5,249 nucleotides of DNA from Deferribacteraceae bacterium UBA1873 (lineage in GTDB: Bacteria > Chrysiogenota > Deferribacteres > Deferribacterales > Flexistipitaceae), in assembly GCA_002338145.1 (NCBI GenBank), contig DDHP01000007.1, positions 1 to 5,249 of the forward strand, read 5' to 3'. The notes under the pieces are model-generated. The model ran no database searches and was not told the origin of the DNA. It saw nothing but the letters and a program-made list of their open reading frames with translations. Of this stretch, positions 1 to 5,249 are shown in pieces (positions within the stretch are counted from its first letter, which is position 1; each line of letters begins with the position of its first letter). The translations under genes and the position numbers were made by a program.

Positions 1-6
1 AAACTG

Positions 7-86
7 TCATCTCGACCGGAGCGGAGTGGAGCGGAGAGAGCTCAGAGGCTATTTGACAAGAGATTCCTCGACTAAACTTCGTTCCG
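7..86. repeat. Palindromic dispersed intergenic repeat, copy 1
   Basis: Bases 7-70 match 5186-5249 at 59 of 64 positions in the same orientation. The element is an imperfect inverted repeat: the left arm 17-43 (CGGAGCGGAGTGG...) can pair with the right arm 60-86 (GAGATTCC...TTCGTTCCG), with several G-T wobbles, leaving a loop of about 16 bases. The left arm also holds an internal duplication, GGAGCGGAG twice. It is visibly richer in GC than its surroundings and has no coding content. It resembles the REP/MITE-like 'CTCGACCGGAGCGGAG...GAGATTCCTCG' repeats that occur in many copies between genes of various bacteria; that family link is from memory. No transposase or target-site duplication is visible. 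The outer limits are uncertain. Confidence 0.8.
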
Positions 87-183
87 TTTTGTGTTATTTT
101 TTAGCACTTAAGTAGTCAGTTTTAGACTATTTTCGACAATTTTTGAGAATTCGGAAATTATTGTAAATGCACAAAAAGTAGGA

Positions 184-257
<74 letters not shown>

Positions 258-273
258 TTATTATGTGAAGGGG

Positions 274-302
274 TTTATACGTTTTTTTTGGAGCGATGTC
301 AA
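274..302 (-). promoter_or_regulatory. Sigma70-type promoter of tRNA-Arg
   Basis: On the minus strand a perfect -35 box TTGACA (302-297) is followed by a 17-base spacer and a -10 box TATAAA (279-274). Initiation would fall near 267, about 10 bases before the mature tRNA 5' end at 257, as expected for a single tRNA transcript. The box sequences and spacing are seen directly; activity is inferred. Confidence 0.8.
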
Positions 303-343
303 TAGTTAAAAATATTTACTATAAATTTAAGGAAAAAAGATAC

Positions 344-372
344 TTGACATTTATTACAGAAATATATATTAA
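344..372 (+). promoter_or_regulatory. Promoter of the panBCD operon
   Basis: A perfect -35 box TTGACA occurs at 344-349. The -10 is either TATTAA at 367-372 (17-base spacer) or TATATT at 365-370 (15-base spacer). Transcription would start near 377-379, giving a leader of about 128 nt before panB that contains the bulged hairpin at 392-418 and the terminator at 456-488. It is divergent from the tRNA-Arg promoter. Confidence 0.7.
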
Positions 373-391
373 GCGTTGGATGTTTAAAATA

Positions 392-418
392 CGCTTGGAT
401 CCCTACGGGACCGAGACG
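392..418 (+). promoter_or_regulatory. Pan RNA motif-like hairpin in the panB leader
   Basis: The RNA folds as an 11-bp stem closed by the triloop 404-406. Pairs are 392-393 with 417-418, 394-398 with 411-415 (one G-T wobble, 396 with 413), and 400-403 with 407-410. Exactly two adenines bulge out, A399 on the 5' side and A416 on the 3' side. As I recall, the pan RNA motif is a stem with two highly conserved bulged A residues found in 5' leaders of panB/C/D operons, and this hairpin lies in that position. I cannot check it against the covariance model. Tandem copies are common in the family, but only one clear hairpin is seen here. The ligand or binding protein is, to my knowledge, not established. 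Confidence 0.75.
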
Positions 419-470
419 GCTAAAATTTAGATTAAGTAACTGCTATTATAAATTCAAAGCCTTCCGGTCC
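408..470 (+). promoter_or_regulatory. Predicted antiterminator helix competing with pan stem and terminator
   Basis: Bases 408-421 (the 3' arm of the bulged hairpin plus its 3' flank) can pair with 458-470 (terminator 5' arm and loop) through 12 Watson-Crick pairs. These are 408-413 with 465-470, 415-416 with 463-464, and 418-421 with 458-461, with a bulged A414 and one C-T mismatch (417 with 462). This fold excludes both the hairpin at 392-418 and the terminator at 456-484. The complementarity is seen directly; its use as a genetic switch is inferred. Confidence 0.6.
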
Positions 471-488
471 GTCCGGAGGGCTTTTTTT
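456..488 (+). terminator. Intrinsic terminator in the panB leader (attenuator)
   Basis: A 12-bp stem with one T-G wobble pairs 456-467 with 473-484 around the 5-base loop 468-472, and the 3' side runs into seven consecutive Ts (482-488). This is a textbook rho-independent terminator. It lies only 17 bases before the panB start and downstream of the panBCD promoter, so full-length transcription must pass it. It could instead end a short independent RNA, but the alternative pairing with 408-421 argues for an attenuator. Confidence 0.88.
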
Positions 489-493
489 GTATA

Positions 494-500
494 AAGGGGG
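494..500 (+). promoter_or_regulatory. Shine-Dalgarno that fixes the TTG start of panB
   Basis: AAGGGGG at 494-500 stands 5 bases before TTG at 506. The next in-frame ATG (557) would remove 17 residues and has no comparable site upstream, so TTG is preferred. A rare start codon just behind an attenuator suggests deliberately low expression. Confidence 0.7.
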
Positions 501-505
501 TTATT

Positions 506-1327
506 TTGAGCAAATACAATGAATTAAAAAAAATCACCGTTTCCCACTTAAAAAAAATGAAAAGTGATAACGAAAAAATATCATGTCTTACTGCATATGA
601 TTACACTGCGGGAAAAATTCTTGATGAAGCAGGGATTGATTTAATACTTGTAGGCGATTCCCTGGGAATGGTAATGAATGGATATGAAAATACTATTCCA
701 GTGACATTGGATGAGATAATTTATCATACAAAAGCTGTTAAGAGAGGGATAAAGCGCTCTTTTCTTGTTGCCGATATGCCTTTCGGTACGTATCAGTCGG
801 ATATAAATGAAGCTGTAAATAATTGTATAAGGCTGATCAAGGAATCAGGCGCAGAAGCTGTTAAGCTGGAGGGTGGCAAGGAAATTGTTCCTCTTATTGA
901 AAAGCTCACAGGAGCAGGGGTTAATGTCATGGGGCATTTAGGATTAATGCCTCAACACGTTCATATTATGGGTGGATATAAAATCCAAGGCAAAGAAGGT
1001 CCTGCAAAATTACTGGCAGAAGCAAAAGCTCTTGAAAATGCCGGTGTATTTTCAATAGTACTTGAAGGTGTCATAGACAGTACTGCTCTCGAAGTTACAA
1101 ATAATATATCTGTTCCCACAATAGGTATAGGAGCCGGCAATGGATGTGACGGACAAATACTTGTATATCACGATGTTTTCGGGATGTTTGATGATTTTGT
1201 GCCTAAATTTGTAAAAAAATATGCTGACACCAAATCCGTGATCATGGAAGGAGCCAGAAATTATATTAATGAGGTTAAGTCCTCTGCATTTCCGGATAGT
1301 GAACATTCCTTTCAAATCAAAAAATGA
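506..1327 (+). CDS. panB: 3-methyl-2-oxobutanoate hydroxymethyltransferase (ketopantoate hydroxymethyltransferase)
   Basis: This cytoplasmic enzyme adds the one-carbon unit of 5,10-methylenetetrahydrofolate to 2-oxoisovalerate to give ketopantoate, the first committed step of pantothenate synthesis. At 273 residues it is near the usual family length (about 264). The metal-binding acids of the (beta/alpha)8 barrel align with LVGDSLGM (D51), ADMPF (D90) and KLEGG (E122). The catalytic glutamate corresponds to E187 in VLEG. Other conserved blocks are TAYDY (29-33), GHLGLMPQ (143-150), GGYKIQG (156-162), GIGAGN...DGQ (207-217) and the C-terminal EHSF. The start is TTG at 506, supported by a G-rich ribosome site. 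Its stop overlaps the panC start by four bases (ATGA). It is first in panBCD and expression is probably set by the leader attenuator. No sign of damage. Confidence 0.97.
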   Translation: MSKYNELKKITVSHLKKMKSDNEKISCLTAYDYTAGKILDEAGIDLILVGDSLGMVMNGYENTIPVTLDEIIYHTKAVKRGIKRSFLVADMPFGTYQSDINEAVNNCIRLIKESGAEAVKLEGGKEIVPLIEKLTGAGVNVMGHLGLMPQHVHIMGGYKIQGKEGPAKLLAEAKALENAGVFSIVLEGVIDSTALEVTNNISVPTIGIGAGNGCDGQILVYHDVFGMFDDFVPKFVKKYADTKSVIMEGARNYINEVKSSAFPDSEHSFQIKK

Positions 1328-2178
1328 AGATATTTAAGACAATAAATGAAACAAAAAACTTTTTGAGAGAACAGCGAAAATCGGGAAAATCAGTCGGACT
1401 TGTTCCTACAATGGGCTTTTTACATGAAGGGCACCTTTCGCTTGTCCGCAAATCTGTCAATGAAAACGATATTACTGTTGTCAGTATCTTTGTAAATCCT
1501 GCACAGTTTGGCCCTAATGAAGACTTTGACAGTTATCCAAGAAATTTTGACCGGGACACTGCTTTATTGAAAAAAAACGCTGTTGACTGTGTTTTTGCTC
1601 CGGAAGTTAGTGAAATGTATCCAAATAATTTTTCAACAAAAGTAACAGTTAATAAAATTACCGATTATCTGTGTGGAGCAAAACGGCCGGGGCATTTTGA
1701 CGGTGTGGCTATTGTAGTAACAAAACTTTTAAACATTGTCGGGCCGGACAAAGCTTATTTTGGAATGAAAGATTATCAACAGCTGAAGGTAATTCAGCGT
1801 TTGGTAAAAGATCTCAATATGGATGTGGAAATAAAAGGAGGACCTATTGTCAGGGAAAATGACGGCCTTGCTATGAGCTCAAGAAATACTTATCTTACTC
1901 AAGCACAGCGAAAGTCGGCTTTGTCCCTTGTCAAATCATTTGATATTGTTCAGCGAATGCTGGATCAAGGAGAGCGCAGTGCAAAATCCTTAAAAGAAGC
2001 CGTTCACAACTACATCTCAGGATTTGAGCACACATCAATAGATTATGTGGAAATTGTGGACAAAGAGACTCTGGAACCTTTAGAAACAGTTAGCCAAAGT
2101 TTTTTGGTAGCACTTGCCGTATACGTGGGTAAAGCAAGATTAATAGATAATAAATTATTTGAGGTGAAACGATGTTAA
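1324..2178 (+). CDS. panC: Pantothenate synthetase (pantoate--beta-alanine ligase)
   Basis: It condenses pantoate and beta-alanine to pantothenate with ATP cleaved to AMP, through a pantoyl-adenylate intermediate, in the cytoplasm. The 284 residues equal the normal family length (E. coli 283). The nucleotidyltransferase fold is marked by PTMGFLHEGH (28-37, the HIGH-type ATP signature), VNPAQF (57-62), RPGHFDGV (121-128), FGMKDYQQ (146-153) and the KMSKS-equivalent region LAMSSRN (182-188). In the FGxKD block the glutamate common in many homologues is Met148, while Lys149 and Asp150 are kept. Its ATG overlaps the panB stop (ATGA) and no Shine-Dalgarno is visible ahead of it, so translation probably depends on coupling to panB. 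The last seven bases overlap panD. Confidence 0.97.
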   Translation: MKIFKTINETKNFLREQRKSGKSVGLVPTMGFLHEGHLSLVRKSVNENDITVVSIFVNPAQFGPNEDFDSYPRNFDRDTALLKKNAVDCVFAPEVSEMYPNNFSTKVTVNKITDYLCGAKRPGHFDGVAIVVTKLLNIVGPDKAYFGMKDYQQLKVIQRLVKDLNMDVEIKGGPIVRENDGLAMSSRNTYLTQAQRKSALSLVKSFDIVQRMLDQGERSAKSLKEAVHNYISGFEHTSIDYVEIVDKETLEPLETVSQSFLVALAVYVGKARLIDNKLFEVKRC

Positions 2179-2534
2179 GAGAAATGTTTAAATCCAAGAT
2201 TCACAGAGCAACAGTGACAGATGCTGATTTGAATTATGAAGGAAGTATCACTATTGATAAGGATTTAATGGATGCCGCGGGTATCATGACGTATGAAAAA
2301 GTGGATGTTTACAATATTAATAATGGGGCAAGATTTGCCACCTATACAATTGACGGGAAAAGAGGAAGTGGCGAAATATGTTTAAACGGGGCGGCAGCCA
2401 GGCATGTGCAAAAAGGCGACCTTGTCATTATTGCTTCTTATGGCATGTATAGTGAAGAAGAGCTGGAAAATTATAAACCTGTTGTAATTCAGGTAGATGA
2501 GTTTAATAGACAACGTGCGGTAACATCTGTGTAA
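2172..2534 (+). CDS. panD: Aspartate 1-alpha-decarboxylase (pyruvoyl type) proenzyme
   Basis: It decarboxylates L-aspartate to beta-alanine, the second substrate of PanC. The family makes its pyruvoyl cofactor by self-cleavage between Gly24 and Ser25, and both residues are at those positions in YEGSITID. Other landmarks keep E. coli numbering: Lys9, Tyr22, Arg54, Thr57, Tyr58 and Asn72 in LNGAAA. The protein has 120 residues, slightly shorter at the C terminus than the usual 126-127. It starts at ATG 2172, inside the end of panC, with GAGGTG at 2161-2166 as a ribosome site. As last gene of panBCD it completes local supply of beta-alanine. No maturation factor (PanM/PanZ) gene is nearby, as expected outside gammaproteobacteria. 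Confidence 0.97.
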   Translation: MLREMFKSKIHRATVTDADLNYEGSITIDKDLMDAAGIMTYEKVDVYNINNGARFATYTIDGKRGSGEICLNGAAARHVQKGDLVIIASYGMYSEEELENYKPVVIQVDEFNRQRAVTSV

Positions 2535-2536
2535 AC

Positions 2537-2558
2537 GGGAGGGGGATTTTTCCCTCCC
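2537..2558. terminator. Hairpin between convergent operons, possible bidirectional terminator
   Basis: GGGAGGG (2537-2543) and CCCTCCC (2552-2558) form a 7-bp GC-rich stem with an 8-base loop rich in T. It starts 3 bases after the panD stop and lies 36 bases beyond the cysK stop on the other strand, so it is placed to end both operons. Neither strand has a good T run directly after the stem, which lowers confidence in simple intrinsic termination. Confidence 0.5.
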
Positions 2559-2594
2559 TAACAAGCTAATATTTTAAAATCTTATGCTTCGGTT

Positions 2595-3542
2595 TTATTT
2601 AAACAAATCGGTACTCAGATATCTTTCTCCGGTATCACAGACGATAAACACAATATTTTTATTCTCGAATTCATCAAGCTGAGCAAGCCTGTATGCTGCT
2701 GCAAAATTAGCACCACTGGAAATACCGGAAATTATCCCCTCTTTTTTGAACATCTTCCTGGAAAAATCGATAGCCTCTTCATTTCCCACCGTTTCCACTC
2801 TGTCAACCACTGACAAATCGAGATTTTTCGGAATAAATCCGGCTCCGATTCCCTGAATTTTATGCGGTGCCGGTGTGAAACTTTCATTATTGATATGCTT
2901 TGTTATGGCAGGACTTTCCGACGGCTCAACAGCCACAGATATCAGTGGGCGGGATAAGACTTTTTTCAGGAATCTGGAAACCCCAGTAACTGTGCCTCCT
3001 GTACCAACTCCTGCAACAAAAACATCCACTTCACCATTCAAATCACGGTAAATTTCCGGCCCGGTTGTTGCTTCATGAATTTTAGGGTTGGCTGGGTTGT
3101 CAAACTGACCCGGTATAAAAAACCTATCCGGGTTCTCTTTTGCCATCTCATCCACTTTGTCAATTGCACCTTTCATCCCCTTTTCCGCGGGGGTAAGTAC
3201 AACTTCTGCCCCAAGCATCTGCATCATTGCTCTTCTTTCAATACTCATAGATTCCGGCATTGCAAGGGAAACCTTAAATCCCATGGATGCTCCCACCATT
3301 GCCAGAGCAATCCCCGTATTGCCGCTTGTGGGCTCGATAATCGTCATCCCTTCTTTTAACACGCCCCGTTCCACTGCATCTTTAAGCATAGAAAAAGCTA
3401 TTCTGTCTTTAACAGAAAATCCCGGATTTCTGCTTTCCATCTTGGCAAACAATCTGCCCTTAAGGTCTTTGTTAAAATGGGACAGTTCAACTATCGGGGT
3501 TGCGCCTATACTGTTGTAATAATTTTTAAAAAAGTTTCTCAT
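2595..3542 (-). CDS. cysK: Cysteine synthase (O-acetylserine sulfhydrylase), PLP-dependent
   Basis: It makes L-cysteine from O-acetyl-L-serine and sulfide in the cytoplasm. At 315 residues it has CysK length and a fold type II PLP architecture. The Schiff-base lysine is K45 in NPGFSVKDR (39-47). The substrate loop TSGNTG is at 72-77, the phosphate-binding loop GVGTGGT at 178-184, the PLP nitrogen-contacting segment GISSGAN at 273-279, and the protein ends with the CysK-type GERYLSTDLF. Met95 sits in LAMPESMS, the region that varies between CysK and CysM; the C terminus favours CysK. A cystathionine beta-synthase-like or O-phosphoserine-using role is less likely. An ideal AGGAGG (3549-3554) lies 6 bases before the start. 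It follows metY by 17 bases and is surely cotranscribed with it. Confidence 0.93.
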   Translation of the reverse strand: MRNFFKNYYNSIGATPIVELSHFNKDLKGRLFAKMESRNPGFSVKDRIAFSMLKDAVERGVLKEGMTIIEPTSGNTGIALAMVGASMGFKVSLAMPESMSIERRAMMQMLGAEVVLTPAEKGMKGAIDKVDEMAKENPDRFFIPGQFDNPANPKIHEATTGPEIYRDLNGEVDVFVAGVGTGGTVTGVSRFLKKVLSRPLISVAVEPSESPAITKHINNESFTPAPHKIQGIGAGFIPKNLDLSVVDRVETVGNEEAIDFSRKMFKKEGIISGISSGANFAAAYRLAQLDEFENKNIVFIVCDTGERYLSTDLFK

Positions 3543-3559
3543 AATAAGCCTCCTGGCTG

Positions 3560-4846
3560 TTAGATATTATTTAAAGCCTGGTCAAGATCCTGCATTATAT
3601 CATCAACATGCTCTATACCAACGGAAAGTCTTATAAAATCATCTGTTACTCCCGATTTTTCACGCTCTTCAGTACTGAGCTGCTGATGAGTAGTGCTTGC
3701 AGGGTGAATCACAAGCGTTTTCGCATCGCCTATATTTGCCAGATGAGATATCATCTTAACTGATTCTATAAATTTAGCTCCGGCTTCAAAGCCGCCCTTG
3801 ACACCAAAACCTATTATTCCGCCGTAATTACCTTTCAGCAGTTTTTTAGCCGTTTCATGATTCCTGTGAGATTTAAGTCCCGGATAATTCACCCAACTAA
3901 CCTTCGGATGTTTCTCAAGAAATTCCGCAATCTTTTGCGCATTCTCACAGTGCTGTTTAATTCTGAGAGGAAGAGTTTCCAGCCCCTCGATTATCATGAA
4001 CGCATTAAAAGGCGATATACACGCCCCCATATCCCTCAGGAGCTGGAGCCTCATTTTGAGAATAAATGCAATTCCTCTAACAACGGCATTTTCATGGTTT
4101 CCGAAGGTTTCCCAGTACTTAACCCCATGATAAGAAGGGTCAGGTTCTGTGAGACCGGGAAACTTACCGTTGTCCCAGCTAAAATCTCCCTTTTCCACAA
4201 CAGCACCGCCGACACTCGTTCCGTTACCGGAAGTATACTTGGTAAGGGAATAAACAACGATATCCGCTCCATAATTAAATGGATTAAAAATATACGGCGT
4301 TACAGTGTTGTCGATAATCAGCGGGACACCAAGATTATGCGCATATTCGGCAATTTTGGGGATATCGTCAACATTGTTGCCGGGATTGCCTATGGACTCT
4401 GTATAGAATGCTTTCGTATTCTCATCGGCGGCATTTTTAAAATTATCCGGATCGGAAGGGTCCACAAATCTCACTTCAATTCCCATTTTCTTAAGCGTGT
4501 ATCTAAACAGCGTTGTAGTGCCTCCATAGAGGTAAGTGGAGCTGACGATATTGTCACCAGCCGAAGCAATGTTCAAGACACTGTAGGTGATTGCTGCCTG
4601 ACCGGAGGAAACCGCCAGAGCCCCTGTCCCTCCGTGTAACGCAGCGAGTCTCTTTTCCAGTACATCCTGTGTCGGGTTCATAATTCGTGAATAAATATTT
4701 CCGAACTCTTTCAGGTCGAAAAGATTGGCAGCATGCTCAACAGAGTTGAACACATAAGATGTGGTCTGATAAATTGGCACAGCCCTTGCCCCTGTGGAAT
4801 CGGGCTCGTACCCGTGATGCAAAAGTAAACTTTCAACATTTTTCAT
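3560..4846 (-). CDS. metY: O-acetylhomoserine sulfhydrylase (homocysteine synthase)
   Basis: A fold type I PLP enzyme of the Cys/Met metabolism family. It converts O-acetylhomoserine and sulfide directly to homocysteine, the direct-sulfhydrylation route to methionine. The 428 residues match the long MetY class rather than the shorter MetB/MetC class (about 380-400). Visible motifs are ARAVPIYQTTSYVF (20-33), IYSRIMNPT (51-59; Tyr52 and Arg54 for the neighbouring subunit's phosphate site), SSGQAA (80-85), Tyr107 (ring stacking), IIDNT (177-181; Asp179 contacts PLP nitrogen) and SLTKYTSGNGTSVGG with the PLP lysine K203. I chose ATG 4846 because GGAGGA (4851-4856) is ideally spaced for it; the in-frame ATG at 4858 would add four residues and overlaps that site. 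It is first gene of the metY-cysK operon. O-acetylserine activity cannot be excluded. Confidence 0.93.
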   Translation of the reverse strand: MKNVESLLLHHGYEPDSTGARAVPIYQTTSYVFNSVEHAANLFDLKEFGNIYSRIMNPTQDVLEKRLAALHGGTGALAVSSGQAAITYSVLNIASAGDNIVSSTYLYGGTTTLFRYTLKKMGIEVRFVDPSDPDNFKNAADENTKAFYTESIGNPGNNVDDIPKIAEYAHNLGVPLIIDNTVTPYIFNPFNYGADIVVYSLTKYTSGNGTSVGGAVVEKGDFSWDNGKFPGLTEPDPSYHGVKYWETFGNHENAVVRGIAFILKMRLQLLRDMGACISPFNAFMIIEGLETLPLRIKQHCENAQKIAEFLEKHPKVSWVNYPGLKSHRNHETAKKLLKGNYGGIIGFGVKGGFEAGAKFIESVKMISHLANIGDAKTLVIHPASTTHQQLSTEEREKSGVTDDFIRLSVGIEHVDDIMQDLDQALNNI

Positions 4847-4850
4847 AGTA

Positions 4851-4856
4851 TCCTCC
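4851..4856 (-). promoter_or_regulatory. Shine-Dalgarno that decides the metY start
   Basis: On the minus strand GGAGGA (4856-4851) precedes ATG 4846-4844 by 4 bases. The alternative upstream ATG (4858-4856) overlaps the first base of this site and has only AT-rich sequence ahead of it, so the shorter protein is preferred. Confidence 0.8.
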
Positions 4857-4942
4857 ATAAAATTTTCATATCAACAGTCGGTAGACTGAATATATATGTT
4901 ATGTAACCAACAAAATCCCTGTTTATTAATATCAGCTATTAG

Positions 4943-4971
4943 CATTGCAAATAAACTGCGAAATTGCAACA
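4943..4971 (-). promoter_or_regulatory. Leader hairpin / paired ATTGCAA sites downstream of the metY promoter
   Basis: ATTGCAA occurs at 4944-4950 and again at 4963-4969, 19 bases apart (about two helical turns), each with the self-complementary core TTGCAA. In the metY leader RNA the two can pair as an 8-bp stem (4964-4971 with 4943-4950, two wobbles). They lie about 10-36 bases downstream of the expected transcription start. They could be an operator pair or an RNA hairpin. No known methionine riboswitch or MetJ box is recognised. Confidence 0.35.
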
Positions 4972-4985
4972 TCCAACTTAGGTAC

Positions 4986-5013
4986 ATGATACAAGTTTTT
5001 TTGACATTGTCAA
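4986..5013 (-). promoter_or_regulatory. Promoter of the metY-cysK operon
   Basis: On the minus strand TTGACA (5013-5008) is separated by 16 bases from TATCAT (4991-4986). Transcription would start near 4979, leaving a leader of about 130 nt before the metY ATG. The -35 box is half of a 13-bp palindrome shared with the opposing promoter. Confidence 0.72.
5001..5013. promoter_or_regulatory. Operator-like palindrome over divergent -35 boxes
   Basis: TTGACATTGTCAA is a perfect 13-bp inverted repeat (6-bp arms and one central base). It covers the whole -35 box of the metY promoter and that of the opposing promoter. The position is ideal for a dimeric repressor that would silence both directions, but I cannot assign it to a regulator family; it may be a by-product of the two -35 boxes. 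Confidence 0.4.
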
Positions 5014-5035
5014 TAAAAAACATGATTTTTATGAT
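5007..5035 (+). promoter_or_regulatory. Divergent plus-strand promoter with no recognisable gene
   Basis: TTGTCA (5007-5012), a 17-base spacer and TATGAT (5030-5035) make a near-consensus sigma70 promoter pointing toward the right edge, with initiation near 5042. From there to 5249 there is no open frame with a ribosome site that looks like a protein, so it may drive an RNA or a gene beyond the window. Confidence 0.5.
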
Positions 5036-5185
5036 ATTATTTGAGATGTTATAACAGAAAGATTTTATTGCGATTCTGGCAAGCAAAAACGCAAAAATAT
5101 TATTATATAAAAGCCCCGGTTTTGCAGGGTATATTATGTGGTTTGGAAAATAGACCTTTAAACATCGATCGAAACGATAATCGTA
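5036..5185. other. Non-coding stretch right of the divergent promoter
   Basis: This AT-rich stretch completes the roughly 390-base gene-free region right of metY. A 64-codon frame from TTG 5041 can be read, but it has no ribosome site, low-complexity composition and runs into the repeat, so I do not call it a gene. The only small structures are a CCC/GGG pairing around 5116-5131 and an 11-base dyad ACGATAATCGT at 5174-5184. I see no tRNA, known ncRNA or terminator. Confidence 0.5.
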
Positions 5186-5249
5186 TCATCTCGACCGGAA
5201 CGGAGTGGAGTCGAGAGATCTCAGAGGCTATTTAACAAGAGATTCCTCG
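5186..5249. repeat. Palindromic dispersed intergenic repeat, copy 2 (truncated by window end)
   Basis: This second copy is in the same orientation and differs from copy 1 at five of 64 positions. Its left arm (CGGAACGGAGTGGAGTCGAG, then AGATCTC) agrees with the reverse complement of the copy 1 right arm at 22 of 27 positions, better than copy 1's own left arm does. The right arm is presumably just past the window edge. Confidence 0.8.

Noticed and set aside
110..132. AT-rich hairpin (AAGTAGTC with GACTATTT, one wobble) as terminator of tRNA-Arg
   Set aside because: The stem is weak, lies over 50 bases past the tRNA, and on the minus strand has no T run after it.
373..394. Second tandem pan hairpin from GCGT (373-376) pairing with ACGC (391-394)
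   Set aside because: Only four pairs around a 14-base loop, no bulged adenines, and it would consume the base of the good hairpin at 392-418.
2576..2596. AAAATC...GGTTTT stem as an additional plus-strand terminator after panD
   Set aside because: Six weak AT/GT-dominated pairs with a 9-base loop overlapping the cysK stop; the GC-rich hairpin at 2537-2558 is a better candidate.
3857..4639. Long plus-strand open frame (260 codons) opposite metY
   Set aside because: It is antisense to a fully conserved enzyme gene, with a Arg/Ile/Asn-rich composition, no ribosome site and no recognisable domain; a shadow of metY codon use.
4859..4985. SAM riboswitch or T-box in the metY leader
   Set aside because: None of the conserved core sequences of SAM-I, SAM-II or a T-box are present; only small unrelated stems are seen.
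5041..5235. 64-codon plus-strand frame beginning at TTG near the right edge
   Set aside because: No ribosome site, the transcription start of the nearby promoter coincides with its first codon, the composition is not protein-like, and the end lies inside the dispersed repeat.

Overview
This is a low-GC bacterial chromosome segment carrying two complete biosynthetic operons that converge on each other, one tRNA gene, and a dispersed palindromic repeat at both edges. The organism cannot be named from the sequence. The AT-rich codon use, the panBCD order, the direct-sulfhydrylation methionine gene (metY) beside cysK, and the GGAG-rich intergenic repeat suggest a free-living anaerobe outside the enteric bacteria. 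Deferribacterota or a deltaproteobacterium-like lineage is my tentative guess, based on the look of the proteins only.

Layout, left to right. Bases 7-86 hold a foldable, GC-richer repeat element. A tRNA-Arg(ACG) gene lies on the minus strand (184-257) with its own well-formed promoter (274-302). A plus-strand promoter (about 344-372) then starts a leader of roughly 128 nt. The leader contains a hairpin with two bulged adenines (392-418), a strong intrinsic terminator (456-488), and a TTG-started panB. panB, panC and panD (506-2534) overlap by 4 and 7 bases and make pantothenate: PanB supplies ketopantoate, PanD supplies beta-alanine, and PanC condenses beta-alanine with pantoate. No ketopantoate reductase (panE) is in the window. 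A G-rich/C-rich hairpin (2537-2558) lies between the convergent operons.

On the minus strand, metY (O-acetylhomoserine sulfhydrylase) and cysK (cysteine synthase) form a two-gene operon (4846 down to 2595) with a 17-base gap. Both enzymes are PLP-dependent and incorporate sulfide, giving homocysteine and cysteine. Their promoter (4986-5013) sits back to back with a good-looking plus-strand promoter (5007-5035), and a perfect 13-bp palindrome overlaps both -35 boxes. Nothing recognisable lies downstream of the plus-strand promoter before the second copy of the edge repeat (5186-5249, cut by the window end).

The most interesting element is the panBCD leader. The hairpin fits the pan RNA motif as I remember it (a stem with two conserved bulged A residues upstream of pan genes). 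Its 3' arm and adjoining bases can also form a 12-bp Watson-Crick antiterminator with the terminator's 5' arm and loop. The leader therefore reads as a complete transcription-attenuation switch controlling vitamin B5 synthesis.
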